Source of the DNA: Clostridiales bacterium
GTDB taxonomy: Bacteria; Bacillota; Clostridia; Christensenellales; Aristaeellaceae
Direction of reading: 5' to 3'
Assembly (NCBI GenBank): GCA_004555155.1
Contig: SFJH01000001.1
Coordinates: 1-64,000, forward strand
Length of the DNA stretch: 64,000 bases
How positions within the stretch are numbered: position 1 is the first letter of the stretch; every line of letters begins with the position of its first letter. Below the pieces are notes generated by a model. The model did not search any database and was not told the DNA's origin. It saw only the letters and a list, made by a program, of their open reading frames with translations. Shown piece after piece: positions 39,182 to 48,287 of the stretch. A program made the translations under genes and the position numbers.

Positions 39182-39931
39182 TCAATCCTCTGCAGCCGCC
39201 GCACCGATGTACATCATGGTCAGCATGCAGAAGATAAACGCCTGAAGGCAGCTCGAGAACAGGTCAAAGTACACCGAGAGCACCGCAGGTATACCGACCT
39301 GAAGGATGGGGATCTGGCCCAAAATCTCTCCCAGCGCGCCCGGCAGCCAGCTGAACAGCGCGTTGGACAGCGCCGCCAGCGCCGCATAGACCAGCGCAGT
39401 GATCACCGAACCGGAAGCGATGTTGCCGAAATGACGGAACGCCATGGAAACCGGCGTGGCGATTTCGCTGATGATATTGAACGGGGTCAGAATGGCGATG
39501 GGCTCGGTATATCCCTTGAAGTAGCCCAGAATTCCGTTGGTGCGGATCTTCGTATAGGTGATCATCACGAACACCAGCAGCGCCCAGCCCAGCAGCACCG
39601 AAAGATCCGACGTCGGCGCGTACATGCCCAGCATGCTCGACAGCGAACACAGCGCCGACAGCGACATCAGCGCCGCGATGAACGGCCCGAAGCCCGCGAA
39701 TTTCTGCCCCATGTTTTCCTGCACCATGCCGTTCACCTTTTTCACGATGAACTCGGCGATGATCTGGCGCTTCGTCCGCGCATGCACCTGCATGCCGCGC
39801 GTCAGAAAGATGCAGAGTCCCACGATGACGGCCATGACGATCCACATATTCACGATCGTCTGCGTCAGCACCGGTCCGCCCAGCTCGGGGATGTCGATCA
39901 GCACCCGCGCGCCCGATACCTCAACATTCAT
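39182..39931 (-). CDS. atpB: ATP synthase a subunit
   Basis: 249 residues with about five to six membrane helices. The essential Arg is expected in the segment between residues 165 and 200 (VSMAFRHFGNIASGSVI carries FRHFGN, the conserved stator arginine motif). It forms the ion half-channels facing the c ring. It overlaps the upstream atpI by 4 nt. Confidence 0.96.
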   Translation of the reverse strand: MNVEVSGARVLIDIPELGGPVLTQTIVNMWIVMAVIVGLCIFLTRGMQVHARTKRQIIAEFIVKKVNGMVQENMGQKFAGFGPFIAALMSLSALCSLSSMLGMYAPTSDLSVLLGWALLVFVMITYTKIRTNGILGYFKGYTEPIAILTPFNIISEIATPVSMAFRHFGNIASGSVITALVYAALAALSNALFSWLPGALGEILGQIPILQVGIPAVLSVYFDLFSSCLQAFIFCMLTMMYIGAAAAED

Positions 39932-40350
39932 TCTTTCTCACTTCCTTTGGACGATACATGGCTCTTGATGCTCATGACCGCAATGGTAATTCTCGGAAAC
40001 AGCAGCGGCAGCAGCGAAGCCAGAGGATCCAGCTTCAGCACGGCGATGGCCAGCACCGCCAGGCCGAAAACCGCGAGCGTGCGCATGCTGTAGGAGAGCT
40101 GCACCCTGGAGCGGGCGTTTTTCGATTGCGCTTCATCCTCGCTCTGGATGCCGTCCACCGCATTTTGCACCGTCATGCCCAGCGCGAAAAAATTCAGCAC
40201 GGCCACGACGCCCGCGTACAGCCCGCCCAGCAGAACATTCGCGTCCAGCCGGCCGACGATCGCATACACGGCGTACATAATCGCCACAAGCACCGCCGTA
40301 CCCACGGCGATGTTCCGCGTTTCCTTCACGACCGCTTCCTGCGGTTTCAT
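39928..40350 (-). CDS. atpI: AtpI-like membrane protein (first gene of the atp operon)
   Basis: 140 residues with four predicted membrane helices (AVGTAVLVAIMYAVYAIVG, VLLGGLYAGVVAVLNFFALG, TLAVFGLAVLAIAVL and a short final one). Its size, topology and place ahead of atpB fit AtpI/UncI, which helps c-ring assembly or cation supply. Sequence identity in this family is low, so the name rests partly on position. Confidence 0.75.
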   Translation of the reverse strand: MKPQEAVVKETRNIAVGTAVLVAIMYAVYAIVGRLDANVLLGGLYAGVVAVLNFFALGMTVQNAVDGIQSEDEAQSKNARSRVQLSYSMRTLAVFGLAVLAIAVLKLDPLASLLPLLFPRITIAVMSIKSHVSSKGSEKE

Positions 40351-40599
40351 GATGCAGACACCTCGCTTTATCCATCATTATACCAAGAAATTATAAAATA
40401 TTTATAAACTGTCCTGTAAAATTTGGCGAGACCATTTTTAACAATTTTGCCTTTCCGCCGCCCTTCGCCCGCACGCACTTTGCATAGAAAGCGAATTTAT
40501 ACTGTATTGTACCATGTTTCTTCGGGGATTTCAACCAACAAAAAGCCAGAACTGCCCAATACAAGGCTTTCCGATCTTGCCTCCCCGCATACGCAAAGG
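40351..40599. other. AT-rich region upstream of the atp operon
   Basis: No credible gene. It is AT-rich between 40370 and 40520, with a TATAAT on the minus strand near 40376-40381 but no good -35 at 17 nt, so the atp promoter is not fixed. The rest seems to be spacer before the terminator of the acetyltransferase gene. Confidence 0.4.
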
Positions 40600-40623
40600 C
40601 CGGAATCGCTGCCGCGATTCCGG
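40600..40623 (-). terminator. Terminator after the acetyltransferase gene
   Basis: CCGGAATCGC (40600-40609) pairs with GCGATTCCGG (40614-40623). The minus-strand tail CCTTTGCG is only weakly T-rich. Confidence 0.65.
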
Positions 40624-40636
40624 CGTCCTCTTTCCG

Positions 40637-41773
40637 TTAAAACTCGTCCGGCGCAGCCGCGTACAGCGGAAGCGGGAACCATCCCTGCGGCGTCTTCGGC
40701 CTGCCCTCGTAGAGGAAAGGGTACATGAACAGCCGCGTCGCCTCCAGTCGGCTCAGCTGCAGCGCGCCCTCGCCGCCATCCTCAACGCGCACCTCGCCGT
40801 TGCAAACCGTCACCTTGAAGCAGTCGCCCTCCACGTCGAAGGACATGGCTCCGTCTGCCAGAGCCGCATATCCCGCCTTTACGCGCAGCAGCGCGGACAC
40901 CACGCGCCGGGGATTCAGCACGCACGACTGCACCTTCTCCTGCATGTGAATGTTCTCCGCATAGCTGCCCAGATGGGCGAGCATCTCCTGCTCCCATTCC
41001 GGGAACATCAGCTGCATGCGGTTCACGCCGAATTCCGCCATCCACGCCTTGATCGCCGCATCGAAGTCCGCGGCAGTGACCGTACAGGTTTCCACAATGA
41101 AGTTCTTCTTTTCATTGCTCACGAAATACCCCACGAATTCGCCGTCGCGCAGAATCGCCCATGGATGGTTCAGATACGTGCGGCAGCAATCGACAAACTG
41201 CTCCGAATCTCTGCGGAAGTGCACGATCCGCTTCTCGAACAGGCGGCGCGCAGGCTCGCGCCAGGGGCTGTTCCCATCGATCTCCTCAAAGGTCACGCCC
41301 TCCGCGCTGACGTTCTTCAGCGCATGGCGCACGTTGCGCGTCTCCACGTCGATGATATAGCCCACGCCGCCCTTGACATACCCGAAATACTCATAGCGCT
41401 GCCGCTGGCCGTTGAGCAGCGCCAGATCCACGCCCTGTGCAAGCATCTCATCCATGCACATCCGCATGAGCTTTTTCATATGGCCCTCGCCCCGTGCATG
41501 CGGATGCACGCTGACCGTGCCGACAAAGCCGGTCTTCAGCGTTTCCCCGCCGACATACAGCTCGTTGGGCATGACGGCAATCAGGCCGCGGATTCCCTTT
41601 TCATCGTCCACTGCAATGTTCTGCATGTGCGCGCTGTCCACGCCCTTTCCATAGACCTTGGGAATGGACGCCTCAAAGCTGAGCGGTACGCCGTCCGCCG
41701 TCGTAAACACCATGTCTGCAAAATCGATGTAGCTCTCGCGCTCCTCAGGCTTTGCCTTTCGATAGATGACCAT
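40637..41773 (-). CDS. Eis-like GNAT N-acetyltransferase
   Basis: 378 residues. N-terminal GNAT domain with the acetyl-CoA motif VSVHPHARGEGHMKKLM near 92-108, a second GNAT-like middle domain, and a C-terminal SCP2-like domain (about 270-378). This three-part layout matches the Eis family, which acetylates amines including aminoglycosides or polyamines; the native substrate is unknown. It stands alone between the atp and pur operons. Confidence 0.85.
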   Translation of the reverse strand: MVIYRKAKPEERESYIDFADMVFTTADGVPLSFEASIPKVYGKGVDSAHMQNIAVDDEKGIRGLIAVMPNELYVGGETLKTGFVGTVSVHPHARGEGHMKKLMRMCMDEMLAQGVDLALLNGQRQRYEYFGYVKGGVGYIIDVETRNVRHALKNVSAEGVTFEEIDGNSPWREPARRLFEKRIVHFRRDSEQFVDCCRTYLNHPWAILRDGEFVGYFVSNEKKNFIVETCTVTAADFDAAIKAWMAEFGVNRMQLMFPEWEQEMLAHLGSYAENIHMQEKVQSCVLNPRRVVSALLRVKAGYAALADGAMSFDVEGDCFKVTVCNGEVRVEDGGEGALQLSRLEATRLFMYPFLYEGRPKTPQGWFPLPLYAAAPDEF

Positions 41774-41884
41774 AAACTCCCTCCCGCGTTTTTTCCTGTT
41801 TCCATTATATCAAGCCCGGCGCGCAAAAACAAGGCGGAAACGCAAAATGGTTTCCTTTGGATGCAGCCTGCGCACAGCAAAAAC
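41774..41884. other. Start of the intergenic region between the acetyltransferase and purL
   Basis: No gene is seen. It holds the leader of the acetyltransferase gene (TATAAT on the minus strand near 41807-41812) and then the pur hairpin series. Confidence 0.4.
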
Positions 41885-41913
41885 CGGGCGCGGCGGCGTG
41901 TACGGCGCGCCCG
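41885..41913 (-). terminator. Likely final terminator of the pur operon
   Basis: CGGGCGCG (41885-41892) pairs with CGCGCCCG (41906-41913); on the minus strand the stem is followed by GTTTTTGC. Confidence 0.78.
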
Positions 41914-41959
41914 TATTTTTCCGCAAGCGTCAGCGGCGGAAGAATAGATCCTTCCGTCA

Positions 41960-42096
41960 GGAAATCGCCCGGAAAATCGTGAGATTTTCAGATTTCCGCA
42001 GTTTTCTTCCTTCTCGATGAAAATCCTCAGATTTTCATCGAAAGTGTCAAAAATTCTTTTTTGACACGCAAACCGGCGGCGCAGTGCGCCGCCGGT
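41960..42096 (-). repeat. Series of four tandem hairpins downstream of purL
   Basis: Nested stem 41960-41997: GGAAATC/GATTTCC outside and GAAAATC/GATTTTC inside. Stem 42015-42040: CGATGAAAAT/ATTTTCATCG. Stem 42044-42067: GTGTCAAAAA/TTTTTGACAC. Stem 42072-42096: ACCGGCGGCGC/GCGCCGCCGGT. All are near perfect and lie in the first 140 nt after the purL stop, before the terminator at 41885-41913. Confidence 0.75.
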
Positions 42097-42101
42097 GGGG
42101 A

Positions 42102-45100
42102 TTATTTTGCGAAATAGTCCACTGCTGCCCGGAACATACCGTTGTCGTAATTGCCGTTCACGTTGACATACAGCGGGCGCTTCCAGCCCACGCGTTCGCT
42201 GTGACCCATCTTGCCGAACACGCGGCCGTCCGGGGACGTGATGCCCTCGATGGCGTCGACGGAGCCGTTGGGATTGAACTTGAGATCCATCGTCGGGACG
42301 CCGCTGTTGTCGCAGTACTGGGTTGCAATCTGACCGTTCTCGGAGAGCGTCTTCAGCAGCTCCGCCGAAGCGATGAACTTGCCTTCGCCATGAGAAATCG
42401 GGCAGGTGTACACATCGCCGGGCTTCGTATACATCAGCCAGGGCGACTTATTGGACGCCACGCGCGCGCGCACCAGCCGGGACTGATGGCGGCCGATATC
42501 GTTGAACGTCAGCGTCGCCTCGCAGTCCTCCGCCGCGCGGATCTCGCCATAGGGCACCAGACCCAGCTTGATCAGCGCCTGGAAGCCGTTGCAGATGCCG
42601 CCGATCAGGCCGTCGCGTCTGCCCAGCAGCTCATGCACGCGATCTGCAATCACAGGATTGCGGAAGAACGCGGTGATGAACTTGCCGGAGCCGTCCGGCT
42701 CGTCGCCGCCGGAAAAACCGCCGGGAATGAAGATGATCTGACTGCGGGAAATCGCGTCTGCGAACGCCTTCGCGGACTCCGCGACCGCCGACGCGGACAG
42801 GTTGCGGATCACCATGATCTCGGGCGAACCGCCTGCCGCAAGGAATGCGCGCTCGGTGTCGAATTCACAGTTCGTGCCGGGGAACACCGGGATCAGCACT
42901 CTGGGCTTCGCAATCTTCACCGCCGCCTTCGGATGCGCGTCGGCGCTGAAATGATAGGTCTTCAACGCAGGATAGGTCTTGCCCGCCTCGGTCGGGAAGA
43001 TCTTCTCCAATTTGCCCTGCCACAGCGCTTCCAGTTCCTCCATGGAAACGGCATCGCTGCCATGGGCAAACGTGCGCTCGCAGGTCACCTCGCCGACCAC
43101 ATGCTCTGCGTCAGCGGCAAACTCCACCAGGAACGCGCCGTACTTCGCCGCAAACAGCTCCTTGGCAGGCTCATCGAACCGGAAGCCGAAGCCGTTGCCG
43201 ACGGCCATCTTGAACGCCGCAGCCGCCATGCCGCCCGCACCGATGGCATAGGCCGCCACCGCCCTGCCGCTGCGCAGCAGCTTCGTCACCTTCGCGAACA
43301 CTTCCTTCTGACTCTCGGGATCCGGAAGTCCGTTCTCGCGATAGACGGGGGCGATCAGGCCAACCTTGTTTCCGGCATGCTTGAACTCGTTGGAGCGGAC
43401 GTCCTTCGCATCGCATACGCCCACCGCAAAGGAAACCAGCGTCGGCGGCACGTGAATATCCTCAAAGGTACCGGACATGGAGTCCTTGCCGCCGATGGCC
43501 GCGGCCTTGAAGTCGATCTGCGCCTCCAGCGCGCCCAGCAGTGCGGACAGGGGCTTGCCCCAGGTTTCCGGGCACTGCGTCATGCGCTCGAAGTACTCCT
43601 GGAAGGTCAGGTGCACGTTCTCCGTACCTGCGCCGGCTGCGACCAGCTTGGCGATGGAGTGCACCACAGCCAGATATGCGCCGCGATAGGGGCTTTGCTC
43701 GCTCAGATAGGGATCGAAGCCATAGGCCATCACGGAAGCGGTGTCGCTCTCCTTGCCCTGCACGGAAATGCGGGAAGCCATGGCCTGCACCGGCGTCAGC
43801 TGCCGCTCGCCGCCGAAGGGCATCAGCAGGCTGGCCGCGCCGTTGGTGGAGTCAAAGCGCTCCGCCAGACCGCGCTGAGAGCATTCGTTCAGATCGGACA
43901 CGACATCGCGCATGTTCCGGGCGAAGTCGATGGAGGCCTCCTTGCGCACGGATTCCTGCTTGACGACCTTCGCCTTCGCAAATTTCGGCGCGCCGTTGGA
44001 ATTCAGGAAGTCGCGAGCGATGTCGACGATGGTACGGCCGTTCCAGTGCATCACCAGTCGGGGCTGCTCGGTCACCTTTGCCACCGCCGTGCACTCGATG
44101 TTTTCGCTCTCCGCCAGCGCTTCGAACGCCGCCACGTCCTCCGGCGCCAGCACGACCGCCATGCGCTCCTGGGATTCGGAGATGGCCAGCTCCGTGCCGT
44201 CCAAACCGTCGTACTTGCGCGGAACCCTGTTCAGATCGATCTCCAGGCCGTCCGCAAGTTCGCCAATGGCCACGGATACGCCGCCCGCGCCGAAGTCGTT
44301 GCAGCGCTTGATCATCTGCGCCGCGCGCTCATTGCGGAACAGCCGCTGCAGCTTGCGCTCCTCGGGCGCGTTGCCCTTCTGAACTTCTGCGCCGCAGGTC
44401 GTCAGGGATTCCGCGGTGTGCGATTTGCTGGAGCCCGTCGCGCCGCCGCAGCCATCGCGGCCCGTGCGTCCGCCCAGCAGCAGCACGATGTCTCCGGGCG
44501 CGGGCGTCTCGCGCCGGACGTTCTTCTGAGGCGCAGCGCCGATCACCGCGCCGATCTCCATGCGCTTGGCCGCGTAGCCGGGATGGTAGATCTCCTCCAC
44601 CAGGCCGGTGGCCAGACCGATCTGATTGCCATAGGAGCTGTAGCCTGCGGCCGCAGTCGTCACAAGGCGGCGCTGGGGCAGCTTGTTCGGCAGCGTCTTT
44701 TCAATGGGCTGCGTGGGATCCGCTGCGCCGGTCACGCGCATCGCCTGATACACATAGCTGCGTCCGGACAGCGGATCGCGGATCGCGCCGCCGATGCAGG
44801 TGGCCGCGCCGCCGAAGGGCTCGATCTCCGTGGGATGATTGTGCGTCTCGTTTTTGAACAGCAGCAGCCAGTCCTGCTGCTCTCCTTCGACGTCCGCCTT
44901 GATCTTGATGGTGCAGGCGTTGATCTCCTCGGACTCGTCCAGATCGGTCAGCTCGCCGCGCTTCACCAGCACCTTTGCGCCGATCGTCGCGATGTCCATC
45001 AGCGTCACCGGCTTGGTGCGGCCGATCTCCGCGCGCATCGCCAGATACTTCTCATACGCCTGCTGCACGTCCGCGTCCTCAAAGCTGACGTCGGTCAGCT

Positions 45101-45794
45101 CCGTCAAGAAGGTGGTGTGGCGGCAGTGGTCGGACCAATAGGTGTCCAGCATGCGCAGCTCGGTCAGCGTGGGATCGCGCTGAATGCTGCGGAAATAATC
45201 GCGGCAGAAGGCGATATCCGCGCGGTCCATCGCCAGCGCGTAGGTCTTGATCAGCGCAAACAGCGCCTCATCGTCCAGCTGCGTAAAGCCGTCCAGCGTG
45301 GCCACCGTCTCCGGGAGCTCATACTCCATCTTCAGAGAATCCACGCGCTCGAGGGAGGCTTCGCGGCGCTCAACGGGGTTGATGACGTGGCGCTTGATCT
45401 TTGCGATGTCCTCGTCCGTCAGCGCGCCGTTCATCAGATACACGGTGGCGGTGCGCACGGTGGGACGCTCGCACTGCGCCATCAGCTGGATGCACTGGGC
45501 GGCGGAGTCGGCGCGCTGGTCGAATTGTCCGGGAAGGTACTCGGCGGCCAGCACATAGTCCGCGCCCTCGGGCAGCTCCTCGCAGACGTCGTCCAGCTGA
45601 GGCTCGGAGAACACGCCGCTGATCGCGCGGCGATAGATCTCCGGATCCAGATTCTCCACGTCATAGCGATTCAGCACGCGCAGCCCGTTCAGATTCTTCA
45701 CGCCCAGAAAGGAGCGAATCTCAGCCAGCAGGCCCTGTGCCTCGTGATCGAATCCGGGCTTCTTTTCCACATACAGTCTGTAAACCATCGTCAT
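42102..45794 (-). CDS. purL: Phosphoribosylformylglycinamidine synthase, one-chain clostridial type
   Basis: 1230 residues. Synthase domains with two AIRS-like halves (GGAATCIGGAIRDPLSGRSYV and DFGAGGVSVAIGELADG), then a C-terminal glutamine amidotransferase from about 960: PVFPGTNCEFDTERAF, nucleophile C1068 in GGICNGFQAL, and His/Glu in SHGEGKF. It is shorter than the proteobacterial 1300-residue enzyme and matches the clostridial PurL that needs no PurS or PurQ, and neither gene is present. Last gene of the operon; it overlaps purD by 4 nt. Confidence 0.96.
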   Translation of the reverse strand: MTMVYRLYVEKKPGFDHEAQGLLAEIRSFLGVKNLNGLRVLNRYDVENLDPEIYRRAISGVFSEPQLDDVCEELPEGADYVLAAEYLPGQFDQRADSAAQCIQLMAQCERPTVRTATVYLMNGALTDEDIAKIKRHVINPVERREASLERVDSLKMEYELPETVATLDGFTQLDDEALFALIKTYALAMDRADIAFCRDYFRSIQRDPTLTELRMLDTYWSDHCRHTTFLTELTDVSFEDADVQQAYEKYLAMRAEIGRTKPVTLMDIATIGAKVLVKRGELTDLDESEEINACTIKIKADVEGEQQDWLLLFKNETHNHPTEIEPFGGAATCIGGAIRDPLSGRSYVYQAMRVTGAADPTQPIEKTLPNKLPQRRLVTTAAAGYSSYGNQIGLATGLVEEIYHPGYAAKRMEIGAVIGAAPQKNVRRETPAPGDIVLLLGGRTGRDGCGGATGSSKSHTAESLTTCGAEVQKGNAPEERKLQRLFRNERAAQMIKRCNDFGAGGVSVAIGELADGLEIDLNRVPRKYDGLDGTELAISESQERMAVVLAPEDVAAFEALAESENIECTAVAKVTEQPRLVMHWNGRTIVDIARDFLNSNGAPKFAKAKVVKQESVRKEASIDFARNMRDVVSDLNECSQRGLAERFDSTNGAASLLMPFGGERQLTPVQAMASRISVQGKESDTASVMAYGFDPYLSEQSPYRGAYLAVVHSIAKLVAAGAGTENVHLTFQEYFERMTQCPETWGKPLSALLGALEAQIDFKAAAIGGKDSMSGTFEDIHVPPTLVSFAVGVCDAKDVRSNEFKHAGNKVGLIAPVYRENGLPDPESQKEVFAKVTKLLRSGRAVAAYAIGAGGMAAAAFKMAVGNGFGFRFDEPAKELFAAKYGAFLVEFAADAEHVVGEVTCERTFAHGSDAVSMEELEALWQGKLEKIFPTEAGKTYPALKTYHFSADAHPKAAVKIAKPRVLIPVFPGTNCEFDTERAFLAAGGSPEIMVIRNLSASAVAESAKAFADAISRSQIIFIPGGFSGGDEPDGSGKFITAFFRNPVIADRVHELLGRRDGLIGGICNGFQALIKLGLVPYGEIRAAEDCEATLTFNDIGRHQSRLVRARVASNKSPWLMYTKPGDVYTCPISHGEGKFIASAELLKTLSENGQIATQYCDNSGVPTMDLKFNPNGSVDAIEGITSPDGRVFGKMGHSERVGWKRPLYVNVNGNYDNGMFRAAVDYFAK

Positions 45795-47074
45795 TCCTCC
45801 GTCTTGTTCAGGCCGGCCAGCGCACGCGCGCCGATATCCGTGCGCATGTGCAGCTTGTCAAAGCGCACCTGGTTCGCTGCGGCATAGGCGGCGCTGACGG
45901 CCTCGCGCAGCGTATCGCGCACGCAGCACACGCCCAGTACGCGTCCGCCTGCGGTCACCAGCTCGCCGTCGGCATTTCTGCCGGTGCCGCTGTGGAAGAC
46001 CTCGGCCATCTCGGGCGCCTTGCCCAGATCGATGACCTTGCCCTTTTCGTAGCTCTCCGGATAGCCGCCGGACGCCAGCATCACGCAGCAGGCGGAAGCA
46101 TCGGAGAATTGTACGTCAACATCCGCCAGCGTGCCGTTCTCGACGGCGCGCATGATGTCGAACAGATCGCTCTTCAGCAGCGGCAGCACCACCTGGGTTT
46201 CCGGATCGCCAAAGCGGCAGTTGTACTCGATGACCTTGGGGCCGTCCGCGGTGATCATCAGGCCGAAATACAGACAGCCCTTGAACGTGCGACCCTCCGC
46301 CTTCATCGCGCGAATGGTGGGCAGGAAGATCTCCTGCATGCAGCGCTGCGCGACCTCGGGCGTGTAGTAAGGATTGGGGGCGATCGTGCCCATGCCGCCG
46401 GTGTTCAGGCCCTCGTCGCCGTCGTTGGCACGCTTGTGATCCATGGAGGACGTCATCGGTCGAACCACGTTGCCGTCGGTGAACGCCAGCACAGAGACCT
46501 CCGGGCCTTCGAGGAATTCCTCGACGACGATGGTCGCGCCGCTGCTGCCAAAGCGGTTTTCCAGCATCATGGAGCGCACTGCTTCCTCGGCCTCGGCGTT
46601 CGTCCGGCAGATCAGCACACCCTTGCCCAGCGCAAGGCCGTCCGCCTTGACGACCACGGGGCACTTTACGCCCCGAACATAGTCGAGCGCAGCCTGAGCA
46701 TCCTCAAATACCTCAAAAGCCGCCGTGGGAATGCCGTATTTCTTCATCATCTGCTTGGCGAAGGCCTTGCTGCTCTCGATCTGCGCAGCCTTTGCCACGG
46801 GGCCAAAGCAGGGAATGCCCTTCGCGTGCAGCGCGTCCACCGCGCCCATGGCGAGGGGATCGTCCGGCGCGACGACGGCAAATTCAATGCCCTGTCCGAC
46901 GGCGAAGTTCACGATGCCGTCGATGTCCGTAGCCTTCACATTGACGCAGGTTGCATCCTGCGCAATGCCGGCATTGCCCGGAAGGGCAAAGATTTCCGTG
47001 ACGGAGGGATTTTCGCGCAGCTTGCGGATGATCGCGTGTTCGCGTCCGCCGCCGCCGACCACCATAATCTTCAT
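45791..47074 (-). CDS. purD: Phosphoribosylamine--glycine ligase
   Basis: 427 residues with N-terminal MKIMVVGGGGREHAI, ATP-grasp motifs (VVVKADGLALGKGV) and the C-terminal signature GVMLASGGYPESYEKG-like stretch (CCVMLASGGYPE). It makes GAR from phosphoribosylamine, glycine and ATP, the second step of purine synthesis. It lies 20 nt after the AICAR transformylase gene. Confidence 0.97.
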   Translation of the reverse strand: MKIMVVGGGGREHAIIRKLRENPSVTEIFALPGNAGIAQDATCVNVKATDIDGIVNFAVGQGIEFAVVAPDDPLAMGAVDALHAKGIPCFGPVAKAAQIESSKAFAKQMMKKYGIPTAAFEVFEDAQAALDYVRGVKCPVVVKADGLALGKGVLICRTNAEAEEAVRSMMLENRFGSSGATIVVEEFLEGPEVSVLAFTDGNVVRPMTSSMDHKRANDGDEGLNTGGMGTIAPNPYYTPEVAQRCMQEIFLPTIRAMKAEGRTFKGCLYFGLMITADGPKVIEYNCRFGDPETQVVLPLLKSDLFDIMRAVENGTLADVDVQFSDASACCVMLASGGYPESYEKGKVIDLGKAPEMAEVFHSGTGRNADGELVTAGGRVLGVCCVRDTLREAVSAAYAAANQVRFDKLHMRTDIGARALAGLNKTEE

Positions 47075-47094
47075 GTAATCTTCCTCCGGATTTC

Positions 47095-48273
47095 TTAGTG
47101 ATGGAACAGCCGCAGACCGGTGAAGGCCATGGCGATGCCGTATTCATTGCACTTTTCAATGACCAGATCGTCGCGAATGGAGCCGCCGGGCTGGGCGATG
47201 CAGGTCACGCCGCTGCGGCGCGCGCGCACGATGTTGTCGCCAAAGGGGAAGAACGCGTCGCTGCCCAGCGCCACGCCGGTGACTCCGGCCAGATAGGCCT
47301 TCTTCTCCTCGCGCGTCAGCGGCTCGGGCTGGCGGGTGAAGCAATCCTGCCACACGCCGTCGCCGATGACGTCCTCATAGTCGTCGGAGATGTACACGTC
47401 GATGGCGTTATCGCGCTCCGGACGGCCCAGTTCCTCCTTGAACGGCAGGGCAAGCACCTTTTCATGCTGGCGCAGGTGCCAGTTGTCGGCCTTGTTGCCC
47501 GCCAGACGGGTGCAGTGAATGCGGGACTGCTGGCCCGCGCCGATGCCGATGGCCTGGCCGTCCTTGACATAGCACACGGAATTGGACTGGGTGTACTTCA
47601 GCGTGATCAGTGCGATCACCAGGTCGCGCTTCTGCTCCGCAGTCAGCGCCGCGTTCTTTGTGACGACATTGGAGAGCATCTCCCCGTCGATCTTTACGGC
47701 ATTGCGGCCCTGCTCGAAGGTCACGCCGTAGCACATCTTGCGCTCCAGCTCCGCAGGCACGTAGTCGGGATCGATCTTCACGATGTTGTAATTGCCCTTG
47801 CGCTTGCCCTTGAGGATCTCCAGGGCTTCAGGCTCGTAGCCGGGGGCAATGACGCCGTCGGACACCTCGCGGGCAATCAGCTTCGCGGTGGGCACGTCGC
47901 AGACGTCGCTCAGGGCGATGAAGTCGCCGAAGGAGGACATGCGATCCGCGCCGCGGGCGCGGGCATAGGCGCAGGCCAGCGGAGACAGCTCCAATTCAGA
48001 AGGAACAAAATAGATGGTCTTCAGCACGTCGCTCAGCGGCAGTCCGATGGACGCGCCCGCGGGGCTGACATGCTTGAAGGACGCAGCGGCGGGAACGCCG
48101 GTGGCGGCCTTCAGCTCGCTCACCAGCTGCCAGCTGTTCAGCGCGTCGAGAAAATTGATATAGCCGGGGCGGCCATTGAGCACCTCGATGGGCAGCTCGC
48201 CGTTCTCCATGAAGATGCGCGAGGGCTTCTGGTTCGGATTGCAGCCGTACTTCAGTGCGATTTCATGCGCCAT
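47095..48273 (-). CDS. Stand-alone AICAR transformylase (PurH C-terminal domain only)
   Basis: 392 residues from MAHEIALKYGCNPNQ; this ATG has AGGAGG nine bases upstream. The catalytic KH pair is in SFKHVSPAG, and YGCNPNQKPS and GAGQQSRIHCTRLAGNK are AICARFT signatures. The IMP cyclohydrolase domain (about 200 residues, MGS-like) that precedes it in normal PurH is absent. The next upstream gene supplies that step as a PurO-type enzyme. It transfers formyl from 10-formyl-THF to AICAR. Confidence 0.93.
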   Translation of the reverse strand: MAHEIALKYGCNPNQKPSRIFMENGELPIEVLNGRPGYINFLDALNSWQLVSELKAATGVPAAASFKHVSPAGASIGLPLSDVLKTIYFVPSELELSPLACAYARARGADRMSSFGDFIALSDVCDVPTAKLIAREVSDGVIAPGYEPEALEILKGKRKGNYNIVKIDPDYVPAELERKMCYGVTFEQGRNAVKIDGEMLSNVVTKNAALTAEQKRDLVIALITLKYTQSNSVCYVKDGQAIGIGAGQQSRIHCTRLAGNKADNWHLRQHEKVLALPFKEELGRPERDNAIDVYISDDYEDVIGDGVWQDCFTRQPEPLTREEKKAYLAGVTGVALGSDAFFPFGDNIVRARRSGVTCIAQPGGSIRDDLVIEKCNEYGIAMAFTGLRLFHH

Positions 48274-48287
48274 TGCATTGTTCCTCC

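Noticed and set aside
42084..45887. Long open frame on the plus strand opposite purL
   Set aside because: Same shadow effect; the minus strand is a complete PurL with all catalytic residues.
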